The notes under the pieces were generated by a model. The model did no database searches, was not told the DNA's origin, and saw nothing but the letters and a program-made list of their open reading frames with translations. A stretch of DNA of 64,000 nucleotides, from NCBI RefSeq assembly GCF_902686445.1, contig NC_062223.1, forward strand, positions 38,906,998 to 38,970,997, written 5' to 3'. This document shows, piece by piece, positions 1-12,105 of this stretch (position 1 is its first letter; each line of letters starts with the position of its first letter). A program made the translations under genes and the position numbers. The stretch is from Sciurus carolinensis. Lineage: Eukaryota; Chordata; Mammalia; Rodentia; Sciuridae.

Positions 1-1
1 A

Positions 2-2019
2 GCATTTGATAAAATACAGCACCCCTTCATGTTCAAAACACTAGAAAAAATAGGGAGAGTGGGAACATTCCTTAACATTGTAAAGGCCATCTATGCAAAG
101 CCCATGGCTAATATCATTCTAAATGGTGACAAACTGAAAGCATTCCCCCTTAAATCTGGAACAAGGCAGGGATGCCCTCTTTCAACACTTCTTTTCAATA
201 TCGTCCTTGAAACTCTAGCCAGAGCAATTAGACAGACCAAAGAAATTAAAGGGATACGAATAGGAAAAGAAGAACTCAAACTATCCCTGTTTGCTGATGA
301 TATGATTATATACATAGAGGAACCAGGAAATTCCACCAGAAAACTTTTAGATCTCATAAGTGAATTCAGTAAAGTAGCGGGATATAAGATCAATGCACAT
401 AAATCTAAGGCATTTTTATACATAAGTGATGAATCTTCAGAAAGAGAAGTTAGGAAAACTACCCCATTCACAATAGCATCGAAAAAAATAAAGTACTTGG
501 GAATCAATCTCACAAAAGAGGTGAAAGACCTCTATAGTGAGAACTACAGAACACTAAAGAAAGAAATTAAAGAAAACCTCAGAAGAATGAAAGATCTCCC
601 ATGTTTCTGAATAGGAAGAATTAATATTGTCAAAATGGCCATACTACCTAAAGTTCTATACAGATTCAATGCAATTCCAATTAAAATCCCAATGATGTAC
701 CTTGCAGAAATAGAGCAAGCAATTATGAAATTCATTTGTAAGAATAAAAAACCTAGAATAGCTAAAGCAATCCTAAGTAGCAAGAACGAAGCAGGGGGTA
801 TTGCAATACCAGATCTTCAACTCTACTACAAAGCAATAGTAACAAAAACGGCATGGTATTGGTACCAAAATAGAAAGGTGGATCAATGGTACAGAATAGA
901 GGACATGGACACAAACCCAAATAAATACAATTTTCTCATACTAGACAAAGGGGCCAAAAAATATGCAATGGAGAAAAGATAGCCTCTTCAACAAATGGTG
1001 CTGGGACAATTGGAAATCCATATGCAACAGAATGAAACTAAACCCATATCTCTCACCATGCACGAAACTAAATTCAAAATGGATTAAGGACCTCAGAATC
1101 AGACCAGAGACCGTGAATCTTATAGAAGAAAAAGTAGGTCCAGAGCTTGAACATGTCGGCTTAGGACCAGACTTCCTCAACAGGACTCCCATAGCACAAG
1201 AAATAAAAGCAAGAATCAATAAGTGGGATAGATTCAAACTAAAAAGTTTTCTCTCAGCAAAGAAAACTATCAGCAATGTGAAGAAAGAGCCTACAGAGTG
1301 GGAGAAAATCTTTGCCAATCATACTTCAGATAGAGCACTAATCTCCAGAATCTATAAAGAGCTCAAAAAACTCTACACCAAGAATGCAAATAATCCAATC
1401 GATAAATGGGCTAAGGAAATGAATAGACACTTCACAGAAGAAGATCTACAAGCAATCAACAAACATATGGAAAAATGTTCAACATCTCTAGTAATAAGAG
1501 AAATGCAAATCAAAACCACCCTAAGATTCCATCTCACCCCAATTAGAATGGTGATTATCAAGAATACAAGCAACAACAGGTGTTGGCAAGGATGTGGGGA
1601 GAAAGGTACACTCATACATTCTGGTGGGGCTGCAAATTAGTGCAGCCACTCTGGAAAGCAGTGTGGAGACTCCTTAGAAAACTTGGAATGGAACCACCAT
1701 TTGACCCAGCTATCCCACTCCTTGGCCTATACCCAAAGGACTTAAAATCAGCATATTACAGAGATACAGTCACATCAATATTCATAGCTGCTCAGTTCAC
1801 AATAGCCAGATTGTGGAACCAACCTAGATGTCCTTCAATTGATGAATGGATAAAGAAAATGTGGTATATATATATACAATGGAATATTACTCAGCCATAA
1901 AGAATGATAAAATTATGGCATTTGCAGGCAAATGGATGAAATTGGAAAATATCATGCTAAGTGAGATAAGCCAATCTCAAAAAAACAAAGGACGAATGAT
2001 ATCGCTAATAAGTGGATGA
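2..2019 (+). pseudogene. L1 ORF2 (RT and C-terminal part), broken
   Basis: This is the reverse transcriptase and C-terminal region of L1 ORF2p, the endonuclease/reverse transcriptase that copies L1 RNA at a nicked target. Visible motifs are RQGCPLS (motif B), LFADDMIIY (catalytic Asp pair), and the C-terminal CWQGCGE segment. Compared with the open copy at 60155-64000 there are at least four lesions: a stop at 608-610 (the Trp of CSWIGR became TGA), a frameshift near 953-963, another near 1617-1620, and a two-base TA gain in a TA run near 1868-1880. The RT core (29-610) is still open and keeps the motif B glutamine that the 60155 copy has lost. The product cannot be made as one protein. Confidence 0.93.
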
Positions 2020-2034
2020 TGACACATAATGGGG

Positions 2035-2078
2035 GGTGGAAAGGGTTAGTGTTAGTGTTAGAGTTAGAGTTAGGGAGG
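2035..2078 (+). repeat. Telomere-like hexamers in L1 3' UTR
   Basis: Right after the ORF2 end, the 3' UTR has a G-rich run made of TTAGTG, TTAGTG, TTAGAG, TTAGAG and TTAGGG units, flanked by G runs. It resembles degenerate vertebrate telomere repeat. Related but rearranged hexamers occur at the same place in the elements at 3250-4303 and 59951-64000, so it belongs to the L1 subfamily and is not a telomere relic. Confidence 0.8.
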
Positions 2079-2308
2079 GGGGCAAGAATGGAGGAAGGAA
2101 GGACTATATAGAGGGAAAAGAGGGGTGGAAGGGGTGGGAGGGCAGGGAAAAAAATATCAAAATGAATCAAACAGCATTACCCTATGTAAATTTATGATTA
2201 CACAAATGGTATGCCTTTACGCCATGTACAAACAGAGAAACAACATGCATTCCATTTGTTTATAATAAAATAATTAAAAAAATTAAAAAATAAAAAATAA
2301 AAAAATAG

Positions 2309-3249
2309 TTTATTTATACTGACATACCTTCTATTATCATAATTATATTGCATATGCCATTAATATCCTTACATAGACTATATAAATCCTAATGTGTACT
2401 AAAAATACTTAAGCATACATATTTTAATTGATTATTTTTTGACTCTTTTATTTGAAGTTCTTGTTTTGCACTTTTCCTGTTTAATCTTTGGTGTTACTAC
2501 AAGTTGCACAAGAAACTCTCAGTTAGTTCTAACTCAGGGAAGTGGAGGTGGGATCATTTCTATCTTTCCCCTTTGGGATCAGGAGACATGTCTCCAAAGA
2601 GAAAGCCATTTCATTGCTTGACTTAGAGGAATAAGATAAAGAGGGTCAATCTGAGTTCTTGGAAAGAGTATTTAACATAGGAAATATTTAACTTATAAGT
2701 TCATGGCAATGCAAATTCTGTTCAGATTTTCAGCTTGGTAAATGTATTAGAACCATGATAGGACCATCTGGAGGCAAAAGACAGCTGGAAGTGCATGTCT
2801 TGGACCACTTTGTAGAGAAATGCTTCCTTCTAACATTGCTTAAGTATACAAATTACTTATGAAGTGTGCAGACCCTTTTCTATGTGCTGTGAGTTCTTAA
2901 ATGTTCTCATTTTCACATACGATATATAATAAGTTGTTGTATAATGCATTTACCTATTGTGCTATGAACAATAGACAGATTTAATCTTCCTACCTCACTT
3001 TTGTACCTGTTTTCCAAACTTTCTCTATCCTCTCTCCTCCTCCATCACCTAACCTCTAGTGAACTCGATTCTACCTTCAGTGGTGGTAAATGCTGTTCAC
3101 GTTTCATGAAAATTTAAGAATGAGCTCCAGGAAACATAAATGTAAACAGGATATCAATATGAAAGGTGGATCAAATAAATTGATATTAATTTAGTTACAC
3201 TAAACAGATATCATAGTAGTCTAGAACTGAAGGTAGAAATTTGTCTATG
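2309..3249. other. Intergenic, mostly unique; ancient L1 trace
   Basis: No gene is seen. About 2930-3065 resembles the antisense 3' UTR of an ancient mammalian L1 (T-rich text followed by a CT-rich run). The rest has no repeat signature I recognise. Confidence 0.5.
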
Positions 3250-4303
3250 ACTTTTTTTTTTTTTTTTTATAAAATTGTAAACAAATGGGATACATGTTGT
3301 TTCTCTGTCTGTACATGGCGTAAAGGCATACCATTTGTGTAATCATAAATCTACATAGGGTAATGTTGTTTGATTCATTCTGCCATTTTTTCCCTTCCCC
3401 CCCTCCCCTCCCACCCTTCCCCTCCATCTATACAGTCCTTCCTTCCTCCATTCCTGCCCCCCTCCCTAAACCCAACTCCAACCCCAACACTAACCCTTCC
3501 CACCCCCCATTATGTGTCATCATCCACTTATTAGCGATATCATTCTTCCTTTGTTTTTTTGAGATTGGCTTATCTCACTTAGCATGATATTCTCCAGTTT
3601 CATCCATTTGCCTGCAAATGCCATAATTTTATCGTTCTTTATGGCTGAGTAATATTCCATTGTATATATATACCACATTTTCTTTATCCATTCATCAATT
3701 GAAGGACATCTAGGTTGGTTCCACAATCTGGCTATTGTGAACTGAGCAGCTATGAACATTGATGTGGCTGTATCTCTGTAATATGCTGATTTTAAGTCCT
3801 TTGGGTAGAGGCCAAGGAGTGGGATAGCTGGGTCAAATGGTGTTTCCATTCCAAGTTTTCTAAGGAATCTCCACACTGCTTTCCAGAGTGGCTGCACTAA
3901 TTTGCAGCCCCACCAGCAATGTAAGAGTGTACCTTTCTCCCCACATCCTCGCCAACACCTGTTGTTGCTTGTATTCTTGATAATTGCCATTCTAATTGGG
4001 GTGAGATGGAATCTTAGGGTGGTTTTGATTTGCATTTCTCTTATTACTAGAGATGTTGAACATTTTTCCATATGTTTGTTGATTGCTTGTAGATCTTCTT
4101 CTGTGAAGTGTCTATTCATTTCCTTAGCCCATTTGTCGATTGGATTATTTACATTCTTGGTGTAGAGTTTTTTGAGTTCTTTATAGATTCTGGAGATTAG
4201 CACTCTATCTGAAGTATGATTGGCAAAGATTTTCTCCCACTCTGTAGGCTCTTTCTTTGCATTGCTGATAGTTTCCTTTGCTGAGAGAAAGCTTTTTAGT
4301 TTT
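3250..4303 (-). mobile_element. Young LINE-1, 5'-truncated
   Basis: On the minus strand this is the last ~260 codons of ORF2, a 3' UTR with G-rich TTAGNG/TTGGNG hexamers, and a poly(A) tail (the T run at 3250-3269). L1 homology stops abruptly near 4303, as expected of 5' truncation during target-primed reverse transcription. No clear target duplication is visible by eye between the sequence before 3250 and after 4303. Confidence 0.93.
3520..4303 (-). pseudogene. L1 ORF2 C-terminal fragment, frame open
   Basis: This is an uninterrupted C-terminal segment of L1 ORF2p (about 260 residues) ending at a stop in the usual place after SLISG. It contains the CX3C-X7-H-X4-C cysteine/histidine motif (CWRGCGEKG then HCWWGC) thought to contribute to RNA binding. 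Endonuclease and reverse transcriptase are absent because of 5' truncation, and it has no start of its own, so it is non-functional. It is a useful reference for the ancestral ORF2 stop, which the copy at 60155-64000 has lost. Confidence 0.9.
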
Positions 4304-4439
4304 TAAAGAGCCATTTCAGCATTTTGAATGTAGATTTGATTAATGTAAAAGATTCAGCCAAGTAACTAAATAATTAAGATTACTAACATGAGTGAGGTAA
4401 TAAAAATAAATATTACTTTCCTTTGAATTCAAACTCAGT

Positions 4440-4580
4440 ATTGAGATTTTGGATTATATGGTAGTTCTATTTTCAGTTTTTATGGAGGGGCTTCCCCCAT
4501 ACTGTCTTTCATAATGGACTTTACTATGTTATATTCCCATCAGCAGTGTAGGAGCTGCCTTCAGCCCAGACCCCCACTAG
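4440..4580 (-). mobile_element. Ancient L1 fragment, antisense
   Basis: This resembles the reverse complement of the late ORF2 region of old mammalian L1 (the stretch around TTCCCATCAGCAGTG). It abuts a sense-strand ancient L1 at about 4590, so the two form an inverted junction. That could reflect a 5' inversion by twin priming or two separate insertions. Confidence 0.6.
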
Positions 4581-4589
4581 CCAAAGGAA

Positions 4590-4903
4590 ATAAATTATAT
4601 CACAGAGCTAGTTGGACTTCTGAGTTTGTTGCAGCAGTATTAACAATAGCTAAGCCATGAAACCTGCCAAGATGTCAACTATTGAATGAATGGATACAGA
4701 AAATGTGGTATATGTACACAATGAAATAGTAAGACATACAAAGAATGAAAGCCTGTCAATGTGGCTATATGGATGGAATTAGAGGACATTGTGTAAGTAA
4801 AATAATCCAGGCACAGAAAGACAAATACTGCAAGTTCTCACTCATTTGTGGCAGCCAAACAAATTGATTTTGTAGAAGTAGAAAACAGAACATCGGTCAC
4901 TAG
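4590..4903 (+). mobile_element. Ancient L1 3' part, left half
   Basis: This is the sense-strand end of ORF2 and start of the 3' UTR of an old mammalian L1 (L1M-like). It includes the recognisable GGATACAGAAAATGTGGTA stretch at 4690-4708. It stops at 4903, where a younger L1 inserted, and resumes at about 10283. Confidence 0.75.
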
Positions 4904-6209
4904 ATGAGCAGGATGGTGGAATAGAGAGGTTGCTTCCCTGGCAGCTCTGTGACAGGAAACCAAGAAAAGTAGACAACCAGTTTTTCAGCAAGGTGGGTGA
5001 AGGAACAAGAATTAGGGGGAACTGAACTGAAATTTAATACTGGATACTCAAAATATATCAGGTACTCAGGAGATGGAATAAAATAAAATAAGGGAAAAAA
5101 ATCCCCAGTCCCAGAGCCACTGCAGCAGCTGAGTTAGAGGCACAAGCCAGAAGGGTCCCTCCATGAACACAGTAAAGCAATAAGGGACTTAAAGAACTCC
5201 CATTCTTGGAGGAGTTGAGACTTGTTAGGATACAGAGAGTTTAGAGATCAGAGTCACTGCCCAAATAGTAAGCTGCAGTGCACAATATCCTTGTATGGGA
5301 AAGAAACCACCATCTCTCCACTCTCATGTGGAAGGAACCATTGTGTAGACACAGTGTAGGGGCAGCAGCTGGAGGAGTCAGTTGCTGGCATACCTGAGTC
5401 TGGCTCAAAAGACAAGCTGGGCAGACATGCTGTGTGACAGAGAGTGTGCCTAAGTAGCAAGGAGAAAATTAAGTGTGGAGAGAGGTTTACATAGGGTAAT
5501 ACTGGTCATGGAAACCCACCTGGCCTTCTCCTCCCCTTCTAATCCAGCTGCTTACAGGACTAGACTGAAATGAGAACCTGAGCAGGAATTCTGAAGCGTG
5601 GAGACAGAAGAGATTGAGTTGGGAGACTGTATCAGAGATCAGGAATGTGGAATCCACAGGCAACATAGTGGATTAAGAACAGGCTCCTATACCACCTGAG
5701 TGGAACCCAAAGGAGTTTCCTGGGGTACAATCTTCTGCATGGAGAGCAATTACTGGTCCCTGGAGGTGCGCTGATTTATAATTTCTCAACCAACTGGCAT
5801 TTAGTGAAGAGACTGGAGCATACCTATGCCTTCTTCTGGACTCCAGGAGTTTTGCATCCAGAATTAATTTGCTAACACTGGCAACTCCGCTCACCCTGAA
5901 GGTGAAGCAAGCATCAAACTCCAGACAATCCCACCTAATTGCTGAGAAGGGAAGCTGAGAAACTATTGAACTCCAGCAAAACAGTTGTTCAATTTTTCAT
6001 CAAGATCATTTTTTTCTCTTTCTTTTTTCTCTCACATTTCTATCATTTGTGAAACCAATTATTTTTCATGTGTCAGTTTATTGAAGAATGAGATGTCCAA
6101 ATAGTATATTTCAGTTTGTTTGGTGTTCTTTCATTTTTACTATTTTATTTCTATTTTTTAAAATATTTTTATTATTTTTTTGTTTTTGTAATTAATTTTT
6201 TGGTACTTA

Positions 6210-9200
6210 TCAATCAAAAGACATGGATAGGCAGATTGGATTAAAAAACAAGATCCTAAAATACTATGAGTCCAAGAGACTTACCTCATCAGCAAAGACA
6301 TTAACAGCCTGAAGGTGAAAGAATGGGAAAAAAAAAAAAAAAATCACTCGCATGGTTTGTGTAAACAAGGAGGGATTTCTAACCTCACTTGAGATAAAGT
6401 GAACTTCAAGTTAAAGTTAATCAGAAGGGAAAAAGAAGAACATTTCACACTGCTTAAAGGAATTATACATCACCAATCATGAATTTTTATGCTCCAAACA
6501 ATGGAGCATCTACATATATCAAACAATTCTCAAGTTGAAGAATCAAATAGATCACAACACAATAACACTGGATGACTTTAACACACTTCTCTCACCACTA
6601 GATAGATCCCCTCCAAGGGAAAGAGAAATAAATTAACAAAAGAAGTATAGAACTAAATAATATAATCTATAATTTTGACTTAACACACATATACAGAGTA
6701 AGTCTTCATCAGTGATCAAATGCACTTTCTTCTCAGCAACACATGGAAACTTCTCAAAATATACTATATCTTACTCCACAAAGCAACTCTTAGCAAATGC
6801 AAAAAATAAAGATAATACCTTGCATTCTATCAGATCATAATGGAATGAAATTAGAGATCAATTATACTGTAAAATAATAGAAGCTACTCTAACACTTGGA
6901 GACTAAATAATATGCTATTGAATGAACAATGCATAGCAGAAGAAATCAGGGATGAAACAAAAAATAACAAAACTTAGAGGTAAATGAGAATAGTGACACA
7001 ACATATCAAAATCTCTGGGACACGATGAAGGGAGTTCTAAGAGGAAAGTTCACTGCATTGAGTTCATTAATTAAAAAAATAGAAAATACTGAATAAATAA
7101 CATAACATGACACTTCAAAGCCCTAGAACAAGAAGAAAAAATCAACACCAAAACCAGTAGAAGATAGGAAACAATTAAATACAGAGCTGAAATCAATGAC
7201 ATTGTAACTAAAGAACAATTTAAAAAGCTGACAAAAAAGTGGATTCTTTGAAAAAATAAATAAAATCAATAAACTCATCACCATGCTAACAAAGAGAAAG
7301 GGGAAATCTAAATTACTAAATTTCATGATGTAAAAGGATATATCATGATGAACACTACTGAAATATAAATAATAATCAGAAAATATTTTGAAAATTTATA
7401 CTGCAATAAAACAAAATCTTGATAATGTCAACAACTTTCTAGAGACAGGTGATCTACCCAAACTGAATCTGGAGGATATCCACAAATTAAACAGATCAAA
7501 TTCAAACAATGAAATAGAAGACATCAGCAAAAGCCTACCAAATAAGAAAGGCCCAGGACCAGATGGATTCATCCTAGTTCTGTAAGACCTTCAAAGAAAA
7601 ATTAACAGCAGAACTCCTTCAATTATTCCATGAAATAGAAGAGGAGGGAATCCTTCCAAACTCATTCTATGAAGCTAGTATCACTCTAATAACAAAAGCA
7701 GAAAAATACACATCAAGGAAAGAAAACTTCAGGGCAACATCCCTGATTAACATTGATGAAAAATTCTCAGTAATATTATCGCATACAAAATTATATTAAA
7801 CATAGTGCACCATGATCAAGTGGGTTCATTCGAGGGATACAAGGTTGGCTCAATATACAGAAATCAATGAATATAATTAATCAGATAAATAGACTTAAAG
7901 ACAAGAATTATATGATTATCTCAGTATATGCAGAAAAAGCTTTTGACAAAACATAGCACACCTTCATGTCTAAAACATTAGAAATATTAGGGATAGTAGG
8001 AACATACCTCAACATTGTAAAAGTTAAATATATATATATATATACAAAACCAAGGCCAACATAATTCTAAATGGAAAACAAATTGAAAGAATTCCTCCTA
8101 AAAACTAACAAGACAGGATGACCTCTTTCACCACTTTTATTCAACATCATCATTGAAATTTAGCCAGAGCAATTAGAAAAAAGAGAGAAAAAAAAAAGAA
8201 TACAAGTATGAAAAGAAGAACTGTCCTTATTTGCCCACAACATGTTTCTAAATTTAGAGGACCCAAACAATTCCACCAGGAAACTTTGAGAACTCATTAA
8301 TGAATTGAGCAAAGTAGCAGGATATAAAATTAACACCCACAAATCAAATATGGTCCTATAACTCAGTGATTAATCTACTGATAGAGAAATTAGAAAAACT
8401 ATCCCATTCACAATAACCTCAAAAAAATAAAATATTTGGACAATCCAAAGTTTCTTAATTCTTCTCTACCACTCCTGTGGAGCAGGGGGGATGGAAAGGA
8501 TAGTATAATGAGACAGACATTATTCCCAATATGTATGATTACACTACTTGTGTGACTCAGCACCACATATAGCCAGGGGAATGAAAAGTTATGCTGTAAT
8601 TGTGTATGATGTGTCAAAATGCATTTTACTGTCATGTATAACCAATTAAAATAAATAAAAAATTAAATATTTGAGAATCAATTTAATGAAGGAGGGGAAG
8701 ATATCTACAATGAAAACTACAGAACACTAAAGAAAAGAAATTGAAGAAGACCTTAGAAGGTTGAAGGATCTTCCATATTCTTGGATAGGCAGAACTAACA
8801 CTTACAAAATGGCCATACTACTAAAAAGGTTATACACATTTAATGCAATTCCTATTATAATCCCAATGGCATTCTTCATAGAAATAGGAAAAGGAGTAAA
8901 AAAAAAATTCATTTTGAAAAATAAGAGACCCAGAATACCCAAAGCAAATGGTACAGAATAGAAGATACAAAGATAAACCCATATAAATACAGTTATCTCA
9001 TATTAGACAAAGGTACCAAAAATATACATTGTAGAAAAGATGACCTCTTCAACAAATGGTGCTGGGAAAACTGGAAATCCATCTGTAGTAAAATGAAATT
9101 AAACACCTATCTCTCACCCTGCATAAACTCAATTCAAAGTAGATCAATGACTCAGGTATTAGAACAGAGACCCTGGATCTAACAGAAGAAAAAGTAGGCC

Positions 9201-10010
9201 CAAATCTACATCATGTAAACTTAGAACCTGACTTCCGTAACAACCTCTAAAGCCCAAGAAGTAAAATAAAAAATCAATAAATGCAATGAAATTACACTAA
9301 AAAACTTCATCACAGCAAAGCGAACAAACAAAAGAATGATCAAGAACATGAAGAGACAGCCTACAGAATGGGAGAAAATCTTTACCACATGCACCTCAGA
9401 GAGAACATTAATCTCCAGGAAAAGAAAAAAAGAAACTTAACAACAAAACGCCCAAATAACCCAATTAATAAATGGCCTGAAGAATTGAACAATTGAACAG
9501 GCACTTTACAGAAGAAGAAATCCAATTGGCTTTTGAAAAATGTATGAAAAAAATTTCAGTATCTCTAGCAATTAGAGAAATGCATATTGAAACTACACTG
9601 AGATTTCATCTCCCTTTAGTCAGAATGACAATTATCAAGAATACAAGCAAAAATAAATATTAGCAAGGATGTGGGGAAAAAGGTACACTCATACATTACT
9701 GGTGGGACTACAAATTGGTCCAACCACTCTGGAAAGCACTTTGGAGATTCCTTGGAAAACTTGGAAAGGAACCACCATTTGACCCAGTTATCCTATTCCT
9801 CAGTTTATATCCCAAGGACTTAAAATCAGCATACTACCTTGATGCAGCCACATCAATGTTTATAGCATCTCAGTTCACAATAGCTAAACTATGGAACCAG
9901 CCTAGGTTCATCAGATGAATGGATGAAGAAATGTGGTGTATATACCGCATTACTCAATGCCAATTCCAAAAAATCAAATGCCTAATGTTTTCTCTGATAT
10001 GTGGATGCTG
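6210..10010 (+). pseudogene. L1 ORF2, heavily decayed
   Basis: These are remains of the endonuclease/reverse transcriptase of the element above. Legible parts include the SIKRH..ADWIKK start, a VQETY remnant of the endonuclease QETH motif, PGPDGF before the RT core (7553-7570), and AEKAFDK (7929-7949), with the motif A aspartate codon changed to TAT (Tyr). There are many stops and frameshifts, and a nested L1 3' end interrupts it at 8441-8663. It is not functional. Confidence 0.88.
8441..8663 (+). mobile_element. Nested short L1 3' end inside ORF2
   Basis: A roughly 220 bp insert interrupts ORF2 text that is otherwise continuous (the KIKYLGINL region). It looks like an L1 3' UTR with an A-rich end (ATAAATAAAA). 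An imperfect target duplication AAATATTTG(G)A flanks it at about 8430-8440 and 8665-8675. It is a very short 5'-truncated L1. Confidence 0.75.
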
Positions 10011-10282
10011 ATTCACAATAAGGGAGGGGTGTTAGGGAAGAATAGAAGTACTTTGGATTAGACAAAAGGAAATGAAGGGAAGGGAGGGGAAATGTGAATA
10101 GAAAGGAGAGTAGAATAAATTGGACTGTAGTAGCCTATGAGCATATATGATTACAGTGTAATTCCATACCATGTACAACCCAAAGAATGGGAGCTATACT
10201 CCATATATGTACAGAATGTCAAAATACATTCTTCGATCATGTTTAACAAATTAGGAAAGATTAAAAAAAAAAGAAAAAGAAA

Positions 10283-10570
10283 AACATATTGATCACTAGA
10301 GACCAAGTAGGATAGAAGGGAGAGAAAAATAGAAGTTATATAAAAGTAAGTCTCATGTTCTATAGAAAAATTGGGTAGCTATAGTATGCAAAAATTTATT
10401 TCACATTATACATAAAAATAATGAAGAATTCAGGATTCTCAGCATATAGAAATGATAAATATTAAGAAAAGAGAATACTAATTACCCTTATTTGATCACT
10501 ACACATTGTATACATATATGAAATTACCAGAAAATTTTTCACAAATATGTACAAATATTATGTGCCACAT
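10283..10570 (+). mobile_element. Ancient L1 3' part, right half
   Basis: Continuation of the ancient L1 broken at 4903. The 3' UTR text with ATTACCCTTATTTGATCACT (10480-10499) and ATGTACAAATATTATGTGCCA-like wording is typical of L1M 3' ends. Joining 4903 to 10300 restores a continuous old L1. Confidence 0.72.
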
Positions 10571-10599
10571 AAAATATTTCTTTTGTAATTTCTTTCAAA

Positions 10600-10790
10600 G
10601 TAAGGTAAGTAATGAAAATCCTTTGTGCCAGGAATGTTATTTCATTAGCCTTCAGAACAAAGCTTTTAAGCAGTTATAATTAGTCCTGTATTTTGGAAGC
10701 ATAAATTAAACAAAGCCAGGTGAATTACCTTGCCAAAGGTCATGAAGAAATGAGAAAATTTAATACTAAAACTTGTTCAGTCCAAAATGC
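10600..10790 (-). mobile_element. MIR SINE, degraded
   Basis: The order of wording matches an antisense MIR: GTGCCAGGAATGTTATTTCATTAG-type text (10627 on), a gap, then ACCTTGCCAAAGGTCATGAAG. Divergence is high, as expected of this ancient SINE. Confidence 0.5.
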
Positions 10791-11599
10791 ATACTGTCGC
10801 TACTATATAATAGTACATTTAAACTTTGTAAATGTAATTATAAGAGTTATTTGACTTTCTCAAATAACTACTTTAGCAATTCTCACCATTTAGGTTTTAT
10901 ATGTGGGAAAAGACTTAATATTGCAGCTTTACATTGTATTATTAAAGGAATATTAAATGAAATATCTTCATTTAGAAAACCAATTTTTAAATATGAATTT
11001 TATTTTATTTCTAATTACAAGTGTTGCTCTTATTATACTCATGAAATTCATGAGAAGAAAAGACAATATTTTCCAATAATTTTAGCACTTAGTAATAATT
11101 ACTGTAAAGCCCTTAATACATGTAATTTTAGTATTTACCAATTTTAATGTAACAAAATGTCACAATGCATGCTGTATTTTAATTAACCATGCATTATTTG
11201 CTTTTTATTTTGTGCTGAAATAATTAATACCATATTATGAAAATGTAATTTAATTAATACATTATATTAAAATTTATAATAATATTTTCACTATTCTTTT
11301 GCAAAAACAATTAGAATGTAAACTCCTCGAGGCATAGGAATCTTATTCAATCATTTTTTTAACATTAGCAGAGATTATATTATAAGCATATTCAATATTA
11401 ATCCCCTCGGGGGGGTTACAATGAAATACATGATGCATTTATCATATCATGTATTACATATGATTCTATTTTTTTTCTGAAAAAATAACCTTAGGTTTCT
11501 GTTTTGGAGTTACTAGTGTTAGCATATAGAAAAGTGGTACATAACAATTTAAATAATAACTGACATTCTTTGATCTCTCCTCATTAGCCAATTGTTGTT
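10791..11599. other. Intergenic AT-rich
   Basis: No gene and no repeat family recognised. There is a short C4/G7 palindrome at 11402-11416. Several short open frames here are by-products of low GC. Confidence 0.5.
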
Positions 11600-12105
11600 T
11601 GGAAGTTAGCATAAAATAATCCATAAAATCCTGGAATAGCTGTATGAAGTTCATGAATTCTTTAATATCTGGATAATAACATCCTATCTGAGGAGCAGGT
11701 GGCAAAACTTTTCTGCTATTCTGTAGGCTCTATCTTCACACTCTTAATTGTTTCTGTTGCTGTGTAGATGTGTTTTAATTTAATGTCACCCCAATTCCTG
11801 ACTTTTGGTTTTATCTCTTGTGCTTTAGGAGTCTTTTTAAGGAAGTTGGTATCTGTGCCAATGTGTTGAGCCCACACATTTTGGCAGTTTTATAGTTTGT
11901 CATCTAATTCCTAGGTCTTTGATTCACTTTAATTGATTTGTGCAAAGTGGAGATAGAGGTCAAGTTTTATTCTACTACATATGGATGTCCAGTTTCCCCA
12001 CCATCATTTGTTGAAAAGTCTATCTTTTCTCCAAATAATATTTTTGGAACCTTTGTCTACTATCACATAATTATAGGCATATGGTTTTTAGTTCTGTGTC
12101 TTCTT

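Larger units (their letters stand above)
1..2308 (+). mobile_element. Young LINE-1, 3' part (cut by window edge)
   Basis: This is the 3' half of an L1 non-LTR retrotransposon. It enters the window inside the ORF2 reverse transcriptase domain just after motif A, runs through the ORF2 C-terminus (end near 2019), and has a G-rich 3' UTR ending in an A-rich tail at about 2262-2308. It is very similar to the element at 59951-64000 and the fragment at 3250-4303, so the three belong to one young subfamily. The 5' end and its target duplication lie outside the window. Confidence 0.95.
4904..10282 (+). mobile_element. Older sciurid LINE-1, near full length, no ORF1
   Basis: An L1 inserted into the ancient L1. 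The target duplication is still legible: GTCACTAGA preceded by ACAT lies at 4889-4903 on the left and, with a few changes, at 10283-10300 on the right. The left end starts with a 5'-UTR-like GCAGGATGGTGGAATAGAG stretch, and the UTR continues to about 6200. Recognisable ORF2 then begins abruptly at about 6210, so ORF1 and the first ORF2 codons are missing. ORF2 and the 3' UTR follow to an A-rich tail at 10261-10283. Assigning 4904-6200 to the 5' UTR rests on position after the target duplication and on general L1 layout. Confidence 0.85.

Noticed and set aside
2035..2078. Interstitial telomere site
   Set aside because: The hexamers recur at the same place in other L1 copies, so they belong to the element.
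11402..11416. CCCC TC GGGGGGG palindrome
   Set aside because: Too short and isolated to imply a functional hairpin.
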